Below, in pieces: positions 33,856 through 43,871 of a stretch of 64,000 nt of DNA. The notes beneath the pieces are model-generated. The model was not told the DNA's origin, did no database searches, and saw nothing but the letters and a program-made list of their open reading frames with translations. The stretch spans positions 32,503-96,502 of the forward strand of contig DASZPV010000077.1 of the NCBI GenBank assembly GCA_035549875.1, written 5' to 3'. The translations under genes were made by a program, and so were the position numbers. This DNA comes from JAKFWI01 sp035549875 (GTDB taxonomy: Bacteria; Pseudomonadota; Alphaproteobacteria; Caulobacterales; Aquidulcibacteraceae). Positions within the stretch are counted from its first letter, which is position 1. The number at the start of each line of letters is the position of its first letter.

Positions 33856-34323
33856 TCACAGGTTCGGCGGGGCCAAGCATATCGCTTGGTAGACGTCATC
33901 CATTATTGTGTTTTCCGGGTTTCGCCATCCGTCAGCTTTGCGCGTGAAGACGACAGGCTTCCGGAGATTGCGCTTTGCAAACGCGATTGTGCCCAACAGC
34001 CGTGTGCGGTGCGCTGAACAGTCTACTTCCGCGTCCGAGATCAGCGACATTTCCCCAGTATCAGCAACTCTAAATCTTTCAGCGCGCAGTTTCACCATGA
34101 ATAAACTTGGAGTCGTTTCATGGTATGGGCGACTCATGAAGAGCGAGTGATCTATCGCGTGGGTCACGTAATACCAACCGGTCAGGTCCAATTCGCGAGC
34201 TGCCCAATCGAGCACGTCGCGTTTCGAGTTTGTTTCCGGCTCGGATCCTGATCGCTCGGCGCTCGCTACTGTTGCGGCACACAGGAAAATCACCGTCGCC
34301 AAGGTCGCCGTCTTAAACGTCAT
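33856..34323 (-). CDS. small exported protein, unknown
   Basis: The 155-residue product starts at the ATG at 34323 with a signal peptide ending in TVASAE. The mature domain (DWAARELDLTGWYYVTHAIDHSLFMSRPYHE) has no motif I recognise. A late Cys pair (DCSAHR, QAICLAPP) may form a disulfide. It lies downstream of the TPR gene on the same strand. The 144-bp gap before it (33712-33855) shows no gene. Confidence 0.6.
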   Translation of the reverse strand: MTFKTATLATVIFLCAATVASAERSGSEPETNSKRDVLDWAARELDLTGWYYVTHAIDHSLFMSRPYHETTPSLFMVKLRAERFRVADTGEMSLISDAEVDCSAHRTRLLGTIAFAKRNLRKPVVFTRKADGWRNPENTIMDDVYQAICLAPPNL

Positions 34324-34391
34324 TGCCACCTCCCTTGGTCCTCGCTCGACCACAACAATCGCCCGAACATGAAACGAAACTCTTACACTCG

Positions 34392-35534
34392 CTATGGAGA
34401 CAAACGATACGCGTCGAATTGCTTGACGATCTTCGCATCCCTGGCGGCCGCAGCTGCCATGTCCGCCCTTCCTTCGCCAAGTTCGCCAAGATGAAAGCGC
34501 GCCACGCCCCTTCCATACAATGCGCTAGTCATATGCTCGTTTATCCGCAAGGCGGAGTCATAGTCCGCCAGAGCGAACTGCCACTCTGCGCGCCGCAAAT
34601 GCACCAGACCGCGACTGTCTAACGTAGCCGGATTGTCGGGGCGGATGCTCAGTGACGCATCGCAATCGGCCAGGGCTTTCTCCAGTTCCAACCCCGACAA
34701 CGCCCTTGCCCAACATCGGCCATTAGGCGCCTCCGCCGAACGGGGATTGACGTTGAGAGCTTTGTCGTAGTCGGAGACACCACGCTTTTTGTCGCCCTTG
34801 GCAACGTATGCAGCCCCGCGATTATTCCTCGCTGCCACAAGTTTCGGGTTGAGCCGAACCGCCTCGTCATAATCTTCTATTGCACGATCGATCTGATTCA
34901 TGGCGCGGTACGTGAGACCGCGATTATTAAAAGCAGCGGCAAATTTCTGATCAAGCGAAATAGCCTTGTCGAAATCAACAAGCGCACGTGAATTATCGCC
35001 GCTGACCCGATAAGCGTTGCCTCGATTATTGAACATCGCAGCAGAACGCGGATTTATACGGATACCTTCGTCGTAATCCTTAATTGCAAGCGCCGTACTA
35101 CCCTGGGCCATACGCACATTGCCGCGATTACCAAAGGCTTCAGCGAATTGTGGATTTAGGCGCAGAGCCTCCTCAAAATCAGCAATTGCAAGCGAATCCT
35201 GGCCCTGATTGCGATAGCTGACACCGCGCCCGTTGAACGCTTGTGCGAATAAAGGATCGAGCCGGATTGCTTCGCTGAAATCAGTTATGGCTCGTGCATT
35301 GTCTCCGGAAGAAGCGATGGCGCCGCCTCGGTTGTAAATTGCGATCGCCAAGGCCCGCGTTGACATCCCTTGAGCTTGGATGACGCGCTTACAGGCGTCA
35401 ATTTGGCGCCCGCGCTCTTTGAGTCCGCTCGGTTGCTCGCATGTTGCGGCGTCGCGGGCCAACTTCGCATGCGATTCTGGAACATGCGCCATGAACGCGA
35501 CGAACGTGAGGAGCAATAGTAGCAAGCATCTCAT
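34392..35534 (-). CDS. TPR repeat protein, exported
   Basis: This 380-residue protein has a signal peptide (LLLLLLTFVAFMAHVPESHA) and about nine tandem TPR units of 34 residues (for example FAQAFNGRGVSYRNQGQDSL followed by AIADFEEALRLNP). Such solenoids serve as protein-interaction scaffolds, here in the periplasm. It may belong to the neighbouring RND cluster because it follows the cytochrome gene on the same strand with a 68-bp gap. Confidence 0.85.
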   Translation of the reverse strand: MRCLLLLLLTFVAFMAHVPESHAKLARDAATCEQPSGLKERGRQIDACKRVIQAQGMSTRALAIAIYNRGGAIASSGDNARAITDFSEAIRLDPLFAQAFNGRGVSYRNQGQDSLAIADFEEALRLNPQFAEAFGNRGNVRMAQGSTALAIKDYDEGIRINPRSAAMFNNRGNAYRVSGDNSRALVDFDKAISLDQKFAAAFNNRGLTYRAMNQIDRAIEDYDEAVRLNPKLVAARNNRGAAYVAKGDKKRGVSDYDKALNVNPRSAEAPNGRCWARALSGLELEKALADCDASLSIRPDNPATLDSRGLVHLRRAEWQFALADYDSALRINEHMTSALYGRGVARFHLGELGEGRADMAAAAARDAKIVKQFDAYRLSP

Positions 35535-35602
35535 TCGAAGCCCTCCGGTGGGCAGGAATGGCTTAATCCAAAGATCAAGATATGTCCTCGACCCTCAAGA
35601 CT

Positions 35603-35980
35603 TTACGGCGGCCCCGCCCGAGCGCGCACCGGCAGCGCAGACGCTAGATAGCGCGCGACCCGCGGGATGTCTTCGGGCGGCAACATTGCTCCATTCGTGT
35701 TCATGCGTTCAAGGCGCGAGGTCCAACCTTCGACCGTTCCGCCCGACTTCTGCGTTCGCGTTAAATGATGACAGGTTTGACAATACATTTCCACCAACGC
35801 GCGTTCGGGCGCCGGGGGCAATGTCCGCTGCACGAGGTCTGCGCCCTCAACGTACTCGTCGTCTTCCCCTTCCGCCGAAGGGAATACTAAATCGAGAGCG
35901 CGCTCTCCGAACAGCGCGATGCCAAGGATTGATACCAGCAGTACCAAGCATGCCCATGTCGTTAGAGAAAACTTGCGCAT
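35603..35980 (-). CDS. membrane-anchored monohaem cytochrome c-like protein
   Basis: This 125-residue protein has an N-terminal membrane anchor and one haem-binding site CQTCH at about residues 67-71, followed by WTSRLERMNTNGAMLPPEDIPRVARYL, which supplies the distal Met. It starts 13 bp after the RND pump stop, so it is probably co-transcribed. An electron-transfer partner in an RND operon is unusual. Confidence 0.8.
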   Translation of the reverse strand: MRKFSLTTWACLVLLVSILGIALFGERALDLVFPSAEGEDDEYVEGADLVQRTLPPAPERALVEMYCQTCHHLTRTQKSGGTVEGWTSRLERMNTNGAMLPPEDIPRVARYLASALPVRARAGPP

Positions 35981-35993
35981 CGCATACGGCCGC

Positions 35994-38900
35994 CTAGGCC
36001 TTCCTGCGGTTTTGCGCCCGCTGCCGAATATCCTCTCCTATCGCGAAAAGACACGGAATCAGGATCAAGACGTAGATGGTCGATGAAATCATGCCACCGA
36101 CTGTCGGCGCGGCAATGGGTTTCATGATCTCGATCCCCGGTCCCGTCGACAGCATGATTGGCAGAAGGGACAAGCTCGTCGCGGCAACCGTCATCAGTTT
36201 CGGACGCAAACGCATGACTGAACCGTCAATCACGCCGTCCATCACCGGGGCGTCTGCGCCCTGGCGCGCGAGCGCCTGCCGTATGAAAATCAACATAATT
36301 ACGCCGGTCTGAATCGCAACTGCGAACAACGCGATGTAGCCGACCACCACGGCGGTGGTCATCGTGTACCCCAGGGCCCATTGTAGGAAAACGCCACCGA
36401 CCATCGCAAACGGGACTGAGAGCATGATCAAGAAAGCGTCCGCGAAGGATCGGAAAGCGGCGAGAAGCAAGAAGAAAATGATAATCAGGGTCGCTGGGAC
36501 GATTATGCGAAAGCGCTCATTGGCCTGAGCGGCATATTGATAATCGCCCGTCCACTCGACCTGATAACCATCCGGTAGTTCTAACTTGCTTTGAAGGTAG
36601 GATTTGGCGCCAGCCACGTACTCGGTCGGCGTTACGGAGCGGTTCAGATAAACAAAGACATACCCGGCGAGACGCCCTTCGTCGTTTCTGATCATTTCTG
36701 GAAGGTTGCGGACGCGCACGTCGGCGATGTCCCGGAGTTCCATAGTCTGGCCATTCGGCCCGATAACAGGCGCGCTACGAAGCTTCTCAAGCGAGTCCAA
36801 GTACTCTGGAGAATACTGCAAGCTGATTGGCGTCTCTGCGCCATCCTCGTCACGCAAAGTCGTTACATTCTCCCCGCCGATGGCATAGCGAGGCACCATC
36901 ATTGCCTCGTCGATCCGCAACCCGGCCGTAGCAAGTTTCTCTCGATCAAACGAAACGTCAACGAAATAACCGGATGAGATGCGCTCGGCGACCACCGATT
37001 GCGTGGCAGGATACGACTTCAGGATCGTCTCTATGCTCTGGCCGATGCGCTGGATCTCAGCGACATCGTCACCGCGCACTTTGATGCCGACCGGTGTCTG
37101 TATCCCCGAATCCTGCATGGCGATCCGGCCGCTAATCGGCTGCACCCACATGTTCACAAAGCCGACCAGGCTCATGGCCTTGTTCAATTCGTCGGTGAGC
37201 TTTTCTTTCGTCATCCCCGGGCGCCATTGAGCGCGAGGCCTCAGGGTCACCGTCGCTTCAACCATCGAGATCGGCGCCGAATCCGTCGCTGTGTCGGCGC
37301 GCCCCGCCTTCCCAAAGACAGATTTCACTTCCGGGAACGTCGCCAGTTTTTTATCGATCTGTTGCAACACCCAGCCGGCTTCGCGCGCAGGAACGCCCGG
37401 CAGCGTCGTGGGCATGTAGAGGATACTGCCCTCTTCTAATTCCGGCATGAAGTCTGCCTTGATTGTAGCCAACATTATGCCAGCGGGAATGATGAGCAGA
37501 ACGCCGACACTGACGACAAAATAGCGAAACAGCAGAACGACGCCGAGCAGTCGCCGGTAAGAGGTAACTAGCCAGTGCTCGATCCATCCGACGGGCTTCG
37601 TGACCGACTTTTTGTGAACCCAAAGAATAATTGCGGGAAGCGCCAGAATGGTCAGGCCCGTAGAAAAAATCATCGCGAAGGTCTTGCTGAAAACCAACGG
37701 ATCGAACATCCGCCCTTCTTTCTCGCCGAGGAAGAATACGGGCAGGAATGAAGCCAGGATGATCAGGAGCGAGAAAAACAACGGCCGAGCGACGTTCTTA
37801 ATTGAGCGAAGCACGATCTCTCGCCGCTCTTGCTTTGTCGCGTTGGACCGCAAGGCAAGCTCTGCTGAAGAGTTCTCTACGATAACGATGGTTGCGTCGA
37901 TCATCTCGCCGATGGCGATGAACAATCCCGCCAGCGAAAACAAATTGATCGTTTGATTGAGCAGCCACATCGGAATGGCGGTGAGCGCGACGCCGAGCAG
38001 CAGGACAGCGACGGGCGCAATCGATGCGCGCAGGTTTTGCAGGAACAGAACGGTGATCAAAATCACCACCGCCAATTCATAAAGCAACGTCAGCGCAAAG
38101 TGGCGAAGCGTGCTCCAGATAAGATCCGCGCGATCGTAGACGCTTACGAGCTGAACGCCAGCGGGAAGCGATTGCTGCACTTCGCCGAGGCGCTTTTTTA
38201 CTTGCGCATCGACGTTGAGGACATTTTCGCCTTGGCGCATGACGACGATACCGCCGACCACTTCGCCCTTTCCGTTCAAGTCGGCGATTCCGCGCCGTTG
38301 ATCGTAGCCTATTTGGATGTAGCCGATGTCTCTGATGAGAACCGGCTTGCCGGCGGGCGACCGGCCAATAACGGTCGCCTCGAGCCGATCTATGCCGCCT
38401 TCGACAATCGTTCCGCGAATTGCGTAATCTCGGTTAGTCACTTCAACCGTGCGGCCGCCCACATCCTCTGACGAGGATTTCAACGCCGTCACGACGTCCG
38501 AGAGCGACAATCCCGAATCCGCTAAAAGCGGCGGAAACACTTTCAGTTGGTATTGCTTTTCCAAACCGCCAACGGAGGCCACCTCAGCAACGCCGCCGAC
38601 CGCGCCCAAGGCCGGCCTTACGATCTGCTCGTTAAGCCGCCGCAACTCGCGCGGATCACGCACGCCCTCTCGGTCGATCACTGCATACTGAAAGATCCAG
38701 CCCAAGCTGCTCGCATCTGGGCCCAATTGCACGATCGCGTCGGCGGGCAACCTCGATCGGATATTGCCGAGACGATCTGAGACCATTCGCTGGGCCGCAG
38801 CTCGCTCTGCGCGGTTGTTCAGCACGACGTAGATGAAAGAATAGCCCATGTGCGACGTGGCACGAATTGATCTCACGCCCGGCGCACCAACCAATGCGCC

Positions 38901-39107
38901 GACGACTGGCCTCGTTACGTCGCGCTCCAGCACCTCCGGCGAGCGCGGCCATTTCGCGTAAATGATAATCTGCGGATCGGATATGTCCGGTATTGCATCG
39001 AGCGGCGCGTTGCGGATCGCGACCCCCGACAACACGACGCCAACAGCCAGGATGGCAGCGACAATGGCGCGCCATTTAACGGCGCTATCGATTATGGCGC
39101 TAAGCAT
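35994..39107 (-). CDS. second Cu/Ag-type HME-RND pump, divergent
   Basis: This 1037-residue RND transporter keeps the CusA periplasmic Met positions (ILYMPTTL, APISMVEAT, GRIAMQDSG), pointing to Cu(I)/Ag(I). However, its proton-relay helix reads IGEMIDATIVIVENSS instead of VGAMVDAAIVMIEN, with an extra Glu. The usual TolC-type gene is absent. Instead the cluster upstream encodes a porin, a beta-propeller and an adaptor-CopC fusion. It begins 18 bp after the adaptor stop. Confidence 0.87.
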   Translation of the reverse strand: MLSAIIDSAVKWRAIVAAILAVGVVLSGVAIRNAPLDAIPDISDPQIIIYAKWPRSPEVLERDVTRPVVGALVGAPGVRSIRATSHMGYSFIYVVLNNRAERAAAQRMVSDRLGNIRSRLPADAIVQLGPDASSLGWIFQYAVIDREGVRDPRELRRLNEQIVRPALGAVGGVAEVASVGGLEKQYQLKVFPPLLADSGLSLSDVVTALKSSSEDVGGRTVEVTNRDYAIRGTIVEGGIDRLEATVIGRSPAGKPVLIRDIGYIQIGYDQRRGIADLNGKGEVVGGIVVMRQGENVLNVDAQVKKRLGEVQQSLPAGVQLVSVYDRADLIWSTLRHFALTLLYELAVVILITVLFLQNLRASIAPVAVLLLGVALTAIPMWLLNQTINLFSLAGLFIAIGEMIDATIVIVENSSAELALRSNATKQERREIVLRSIKNVARPLFFSLLIILASFLPVFFLGEKEGRMFDPLVFSKTFAMIFSTGLTILALPAIILWVHKKSVTKPVGWIEHWLVTSYRRLLGVVLLFRYFVVSVGVLLIIPAGIMLATIKADFMPELEEGSILYMPTTLPGVPAREAGWVLQQIDKKLATFPEVKSVFGKAGRADTATDSAPISMVEATVTLRPRAQWRPGMTKEKLTDELNKAMSLVGFVNMWVQPISGRIAMQDSGIQTPVGIKVRGDDVAEIQRIGQSIETILKSYPATQSVVAERISSGYFVDVSFDREKLATAGLRIDEAMMVPRYAIGGENVTTLRDEDGAETPISLQYSPEYLDSLEKLRSAPVIGPNGQTMELRDIADVRVRNLPEMIRNDEGRLAGYVFVYLNRSVTPTEYVAGAKSYLQSKLELPDGYQVEWTGDYQYAAQANERFRIIVPATLIIIFFLLLAAFRSFADAFLIMLSVPFAMVGGVFLQWALGYTMTTAVVVGYIALFAVAIQTGVIMLIFIRQALARQGADAPVMDGVIDGSVMRLRPKLMTVAATSLSLLPIMLSTGPGIEIMKPIAAPTVGGMISSTIYVLILIPCLFAIGEDIRQRAQNRRKA

Positions 39108-39125
39108 GGATTATTGATTACAAGG

Positions 39126-40235
39126 CTACTTGACGGTGAACTTGTATTCTCCACTCACAGCCGTCTTGTCGAGACCCGTCGCCTTCCAGCGGATTTGATA
39201 CCCGCCAGGCGCGAGCGGCTTCGCGGGCATGGCCATAATCATTTTGCCGTCTGTTCCCATCGGCATTGGACCTTGCGCCGAGACGCGTGCTCCTGTGCCA
39301 TCGATGATTTGGATATCCGATTTCGCCGCATCGACCGGATGATCGAACATGATGTGAACCATCATCACCGGTTTGGTCACGATTTCAGCCGCAGCGGGCT
39401 CCGACATGGTGGCGCTAAGCTTAGCGGCGTTCGTGCTCTTCTGCGGAGGCGGCGTCATTTGCATGCTCGCGGCGGCGCTATGGTCCATGCCCGGCATAGT
39501 GGCCTGCGCCATCTGCGTGCGATCCATGCCGACCATGCTACTATGGTCCATCCCGGCCATCGCCGGCATCTCGCCTGTGGATTTCAGCTTTGTCTCAGCG
39601 TCAACAAAAAAGCTGCCGACCGAGACGACTTCGTCCCCGTCTTTCAGACCTTCCTTCACTTCGGTGTAGAGTTCGCCCTGAACGCCAGTTTTGATCTCGC
39701 GCTTTAGGTACGAGCGTTCGCCCTGCCTCAAGTAGACAAGCTGTGCGCCTTCCTCTTCAACGATCGAGACATTGGGTATCGACATGAAGGGGCCAGCTTC
39801 AGTAACGATCTCGACAATATATCTGCCCTGATCTCTTGAAAGCGGGCTACCTAACGCCGCCGTAACAACCGCGACGCCATCTTTCCTAGTGACACTAACA
39901 ACCCGTCCTTGCTGCATCTGCGCGCGCGAGGCGATCGAAAACGCACGGAGACGTTGGCCGGGTTGCACGAGTGAAGCCTGCGGGCCCCGCACGAATACGC
40001 GCATGAACTGGCCAGACGCATCGGGAGTTCCCGCAACACGAACCCATGTTTGGATCGGCCGCGATGCCGCTTGCGTCAGTGTCAGCGTAACGTCGGCTGC
40101 CTGGCTCTCGGACACCGGCGCGCCTGGAGCTGTCGGTCGCGTAAACCGTCTGACGCCCTGCGCGCTCGATTCATCCATGGCCGCCGTCAGCAACAAACCC
40201 GTCACGACGGCGGCTTTGATCAAGGTCAGTGACAA
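39126..40235 (-). CDS. RND adaptor lacking hairpin, fused to CopC-like domain
   Basis: This 369-residue exported protein starts at TTG 40235, preceded by AAGGA; the start overlaps the end of the propeller gene. The middle resembles only the barrel and membrane-proximal parts of CusB (IPNVSIVEEEGAQLVYLRQGERSYLKREIKTG then LKDGDEVVSVGSFFVDAETKLKS). No alpha-hairpin or complete lipoyl region is visible. A Met/His-rich linker (MAGMDHSSMVGMDRTQMAQA) leads to a C-terminal CopC-like domain (VMMVHIMFDHPVDAAKS to SGEYKFTVK). Confidence 0.78.
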   Translation of the reverse strand: MSLTLIKAAVVTGLLLTAAMDESSAQGVRRFTRPTAPGAPVSESQAADVTLTLTQAASRPIQTWVRVAGTPDASGQFMRVFVRGPQASLVQPGQRLRAFSIASRAQMQQGRVVSVTRKDGVAVVTAALGSPLSRDQGRYIVEIVTEAGPFMSIPNVSIVEEEGAQLVYLRQGERSYLKREIKTGVQGELYTEVKEGLKDGDEVVSVGSFFVDAETKLKSTGEMPAMAGMDHSSMVGMDRTQMAQATMPGMDHSAAASMQMTPPPQKSTNAAKLSATMSEPAAAEIVTKPVMMVHIMFDHPVDAAKSDIQIIDGTGARVSAQGPMPMGTDGKMIMAMPAKPLAPGGYQIRWKATGLDKTAVSGEYKFTVK

Positions 40236-41470
40236 TAGTTGTCCTTGCTATCCATTATGTGCGTACCCCAAGGATAAAGACCCACATTAGCGACGCGCTC
40301 CAGACCACCGGTCTTGCCGTCCACAATGTAGACGGAGTTATCGGTGGCGCTCCCCAGATACATCTTTTCATCTTTTGTGTCGGTTGTGGCGGTTTGAAGG
40401 AATAGGTTGTTGCCGACCTTTACCTTCCCGGCGGGCTTCAGTGTCTTCATGTCGTAAGCGTAAAGCGTGCCGGTGGTAGAGCTGATGACCCATGCTTTGC
40501 CGCCAGCAAAGTTCACGCCTGTCATGTCCGGTCCGGCGTCGAGCGTCGAAACCACTTCGTTCTTTTTCGTATCGATGATCGAAATCGTCTGATCCCCGTT
40601 ATTGACGGTCACGCCGTATTTGCCGTCATGGCTCAGATACATCCGCCACGGATCGTGTCCTACGCGAATGACCTTCACGACCTTATCTTCACGCGTATCG
40701 ATAACGCCGATAACGCCCAAGTCGCCATCGGCAGCGTAGAGATATCGGCCATCGGCGCTCGGCGTCGCCATGAAGATACCTTTGATCTCACCCAAATATT
40801 TGGCGGGATCGAGCGCCGCAACGCCAGGCACTTTGTCGATCTGAATCTTCTTGATCAGTTGGTGTCGCGTGACATCAATCACGCCGACCCAGTGTGCGCC
40901 GTAATTGCCTACATACGCCTTCGTTCCATCGGGCGTGAAAGTGATGTTCAGCGGCTCAGCAAGACCCTCGATCGTCTTGATTGGGCGCAGAGCCTGCATA
41001 TCGATGACCGTAATGGAATCCCCTTCCGGGTTACCCTGATAGTAATATCGGCCATCCGGCGAAAACGATAAGTGCTCAGGGCCAATACCGACCGGAATCT
41101 TCTTCACCAGTTCCAGCGTCTTCGCGTCGATGATGTACGCCATATTGGAGCGCGTGCCGCCCGTCACAACGTAGCGGCCGTCTGGCGACATCATCACCAT
41201 ATGCGGGTTGCTGTTGTTGCCTAGAAAAGTAGTCCCGACCATTTTCCGGGTTTTGATATCCATAAACCCGATGCTGTTAGAATCGCGGTTCACGATCATC
41301 ACGACTGACGTTGGATCAGCGACCTTCACCGGCGCTGATGAACTGCTCGGGGTGGCGGGCATCTTCATGCCCGGTGTCATGACCTGTGGCACAGGCGCTT
41401 GCGCTTGGGATGACGAAAGCGCAGCTGCTACTGCGATCAGAGAAAATGCCGCGACTCGGATGTTCGACAT
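40226..41470 (-). CDS. exported YncE-like beta-propeller protein
   Basis: This 414-residue protein has a signal peptide ending in SSQAQA, then seven repeated blades of the YVTN/YncE type (PDGRYVVTGGTRSNMAYIID, PDGTKAYVGNYGAHWVGVID, and so on). Such propellers are periplasmic and bind DNA, metal or partner proteins in different families; the role here is unknown. It lies between the porin and the adaptor genes, 9 bp after the porin stop. Confidence 0.85.
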   Translation of the reverse strand: MSNIRVAAFSLIAVAAALSSSQAQAPVPQVMTPGMKMPATPSSSSAPVKVADPTSVVMIVNRDSNSIGFMDIKTRKMVGTTFLGNNSNPHMVMMSPDGRYVVTGGTRSNMAYIIDAKTLELVKKIPVGIGPEHLSFSPDGRYYYQGNPEGDSITVIDMQALRPIKTIEGLAEPLNITFTPDGTKAYVGNYGAHWVGVIDVTRHQLIKKIQIDKVPGVAALDPAKYLGEIKGIFMATPSADGRYLYAADGDLGVIGVIDTREDKVVKVIRVGHDPWRMYLSHDGKYGVTVNNGDQTISIIDTKKNEVVSTLDAGPDMTGVNFAGGKAWVISSTTGTLYAYDMKTLKPAGKVKVGNNLFLQTATTDTKDEKMYLGSATDNSVYIVDGKTGGLERVANVGLYPWGTHIMDSKDNYCH

Positions 41471-41479
41471 CTGAAACTC

Positions 41480-42913
41480 CTAGAAACCAACCGCGAGACG
41501 TGCGCCGGGCAGAATGTACGCCTCGCCCGTCTGCGTCTCGAATACGTATTGCACCATGCCAGAAAGGCGCAGCGCTTGCGTCAGGTACAGATTGTAATAA
41601 ACCTCCCCCATCCGCTCGATGGCGCCCTGGTTCGGCCCGGAAGTAAGCTCCGTCTGCGCATAACCGACGCCCCACGCATCGTCCGGATTGAAGGCGTAAG
41701 GAGCGCCGAACGACAAGCCGCCGCTATAGAAGCGCGTATTGCCGCCGAACCCATCGACGTAGCCGCTGCCGTACCGTCCGAACAACGTAACTGCCGGTCG
41801 AAGCTTTTGATCGAAACTCACGCCGTAAGCAGTCTTACTGTCGCCGGTGCTGTTATCCGAACGCCCCCAAATGCGGTAATGCCCTTCGCCCAAGCCAAAC
41901 GGGCGCGCGATGTACTCGAACTCTGCGAGCGAGAAAACTGATTCTGAAAGGCTCGTAGCCGCCGGCGTGCTCTGCTGGACACCCACTTTGACGTTGTAGC
42001 TGCCACGCGGGTCCCAAACAGCCGCCGCGCCCAGACCGTTGTTGCTAAGACCAAGCGTCGGGTTGTTGACCAGCGGATCGCTGATGAACATCGAGTTCTC
42101 GTCGTTCGCCACCGCGTTCTTGTCGAAGTAATTTGTGAGGTCCAAGCGCCCCACACTGACGTGCAGCCTCTCTTTGAATAGGCCGGTGCGAATCCACGCC
42201 TCTCGAAGATTGAGCTGGTTGTTGCTGAGGCGGGCCGCTTGGCTGTTGATCAGGTTGAGCGCCTGTATTTCGCCATCGGGCGGCGATCCGCCTATACCGA
42301 CGACGTCAGCGAAGAAGGTCGTGTTCAAAGCCGCGGAATTCGCAGCGAAGGTTATATCCGCTGCCGACAAGCCATAGACGTGCCCATCAGCAGCATTGGC
42401 AGGCCCCTTGGATTGGAACGCCCCCTGAACTGAAGTTACGCTACTGACGCCAATCGAGACGCCTTTTTCGCTAGACAGTGCCTCCTCGATGGCCTCATCG
42501 ATGGTCTGGCGCCGGAAGACTCGCTCACGCTGATACGTCGTCCTTACGGTTCGGCCTGGCCCTGGCTCGTCATATTCGAGACCATTCGCGTCTACATACA
42601 CTTGGACTTGCTTCACCAAGGTTTTTGGCGCGGAGGTCACCGTATTCGTTTCGAGTGCGGTAACCCGCTCTTCGAGGCTGGTCCCTTCGCCAGGAGCTTC
42701 TGTGGCTGGCGTAGCCGCCAGCGCGGCAGAAGCGGCCATCTTGGCTTCCATGTCGGCCAACCGCTTCTCAAGCTGATCGATCCGCTCCTGCAGAACTCGA
42801 CGATCATCTTGAGCAGCCCTGGGCTGAGCCGATGCCTCTCCCCACAAAGCGGCCAGCGAGACGCCCGCCACCAAAGCCGCCTTGAACGCTCGCCGCGCGG
42901 ATTGCCCCACCAT
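41480..42913 (-). CDS. outer membrane porin with N-terminal coiled coil
   Basis: This 477-residue protein has a signal peptide (LAALWGEASAQ), a coiled-coil segment (RVLQERIDQLEKRLADMEAK, about 40-59) and a beta-barrel similar to carbohydrate-selective OprB-type porins (LREAWIRTGLFKERLHVSVGRLDLTNYFDKN, terminal LAVGF). It opens the minus-strand operon leading to the RND pump, where one would expect a TolC-like channel. The 239-bp gap upstream holds a nested inverted repeat. Confidence 0.82.
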   Translation of the reverse strand: MVGQSARRAFKAALVAGVSLAALWGEASAQPRAAQDDRRVLQERIDQLEKRLADMEAKMAASAALAATPATEAPGEGTSLEERVTALETNTVTSAPKTLVKQVQVYVDANGLEYDEPGPGRTVRTTYQRERVFRRQTIDEAIEEALSSEKGVSIGVSSVTSVQGAFQSKGPANAADGHVYGLSAADITFAANSAALNTTFFADVVGIGGSPPDGEIQALNLINSQAARLSNNQLNLREAWIRTGLFKERLHVSVGRLDLTNYFDKNAVANDENSMFISDPLVNNPTLGLSNNGLGAAAVWDPRGSYNVKVGVQQSTPAATSLSESVFSLAEFEYIARPFGLGEGHYRIWGRSDNSTGDSKTAYGVSFDQKLRPAVTLFGRYGSGYVDGFGGNTRFYSGGLSFGAPYAFNPDDAWGVGYAQTELTSGPNQGAIERMGEVYYNLYLTQALRLSGMVQYVFETQTGEAYILPGARLAVGF

Positions 42914-42972
42914 TCGTCAAACTCTCCAGTTCTTGGAGCACTCAGTTTGACGTCTCGGCGCAAACAACGGGA

Positions 42973-42999
42973 GTAACGTACGGTTTCTTGAACCGTTAC
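42973..42999. promoter_or_regulatory. nested inverted repeat upstream of the porin operon
   Basis: GTAACG(TA)CGGTT-N5-AACCGTTAC: the inner CGGTT/AACCG and the outer GTAACG/CGTTAC pair in a nested fashion, 60 bp before the porin start. It is a possible operator. The rest of 42914-43152 shows no gene. Confidence 0.35.
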
Positions 43000-43152
43000 A
43001 ACGAAAGCCCTGTTGAAACGTATTTCGAGATTTATCCCGCGGTTCGGCACGACCGCGCCAGCGCAATAAATCCCATCGGCGGCGTCAACGCACCACGGCG
43101 GTAAACGCATGAGGACCGTTACTTTATAACGCCAACTCGACCACAATAACGG

Positions 43153-43671
43153 TCAGTCAGTGCATTGCCGAACGACGACCACTCGCTCGCCATCCGGCAA
43201 CAAGACGATAAAGTGAGACATCGCAATGAAGATAACCGCCAGGATCAAAAGCTGAGCGACGGCCCAAACCGCAAATTCAATAAGAGGAAAGACCGCCGCC
43301 GCCGACAATCGAAAGACGGTATCAGTGGCGAGCGCCGCCCCGGCGACGAGTAACGGAGCCAAGACGGCAAGAGCTGTCAGCTTGGTTTTGGGGATAGGAA
43401 GGCGCGACAAGGGCGGACGTCGCGCCAGCAGAACTTTCCGAGTCGCCTTATTGACGATTATGCGGAGAATTATTCGCGCATCAGCTTGCGTCTTTCCCGG
43501 TATATACCATTCGAATATTGCCCAGGCTTTTGCCGGTGACGCTAGGAACGCCACGTTCGCCTTTTCTGCTTTCGTCAACCCAGCCATTTCGGCCTTTAGC
43601 GGCGTATCTGCCGCCTTTTTTGCGATCTTTTCGAGCGCTCTCTGTTCGTCTTGGTCTAATTTATTAGTCAT
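43153..43671 (-). CDS. membrane protein, unknown
   Basis: The 172-residue product starts at the ATG at 43671; a longer reading from 43767 lacks support. The N-terminal half is charged and helical (DQDEQRALEKIAKKAADTPL). Two membrane helices occupy about residues 100-145 (KLTALAVLAPLLVAGAALAT, FAVWAVAQLLILAVIFIAMS). No family recognised. It is divergent from the czc operon across a gap with a strong palindrome. Confidence 0.55.
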   Translation of the reverse strand: MTNKLDQDEQRALEKIAKKAADTPLKAEMAGLTKAEKANVAFLASPAKAWAIFEWYIPGKTQADARIILRIIVNKATRKVLLARRPPLSRLPIPKTKLTALAVLAPLLVAGAALATDTVFRLSAAAVFPLIEFAVWAVAQLLILAVIFIAMSHFIVLLPDGERVVVVRQCTD

Positions 43672-43871
43672 AACTGGACACGCTTGTATCGATCTACGCC
43701 GAGATGATTCGCGGTCGTCCAAGGTTACTTTACGGTTGTCGCACCCGCTGTAACAGCATGCAAGCAAGCTGAAAACATTCGATTTGCCCCAGTATGTTAT
43801 TGTATATCCGCAAAAATAGTTTGCCTAGATGGCTTGATTTTCGCATCACGAATTTACGATTTAGCAGGCAT

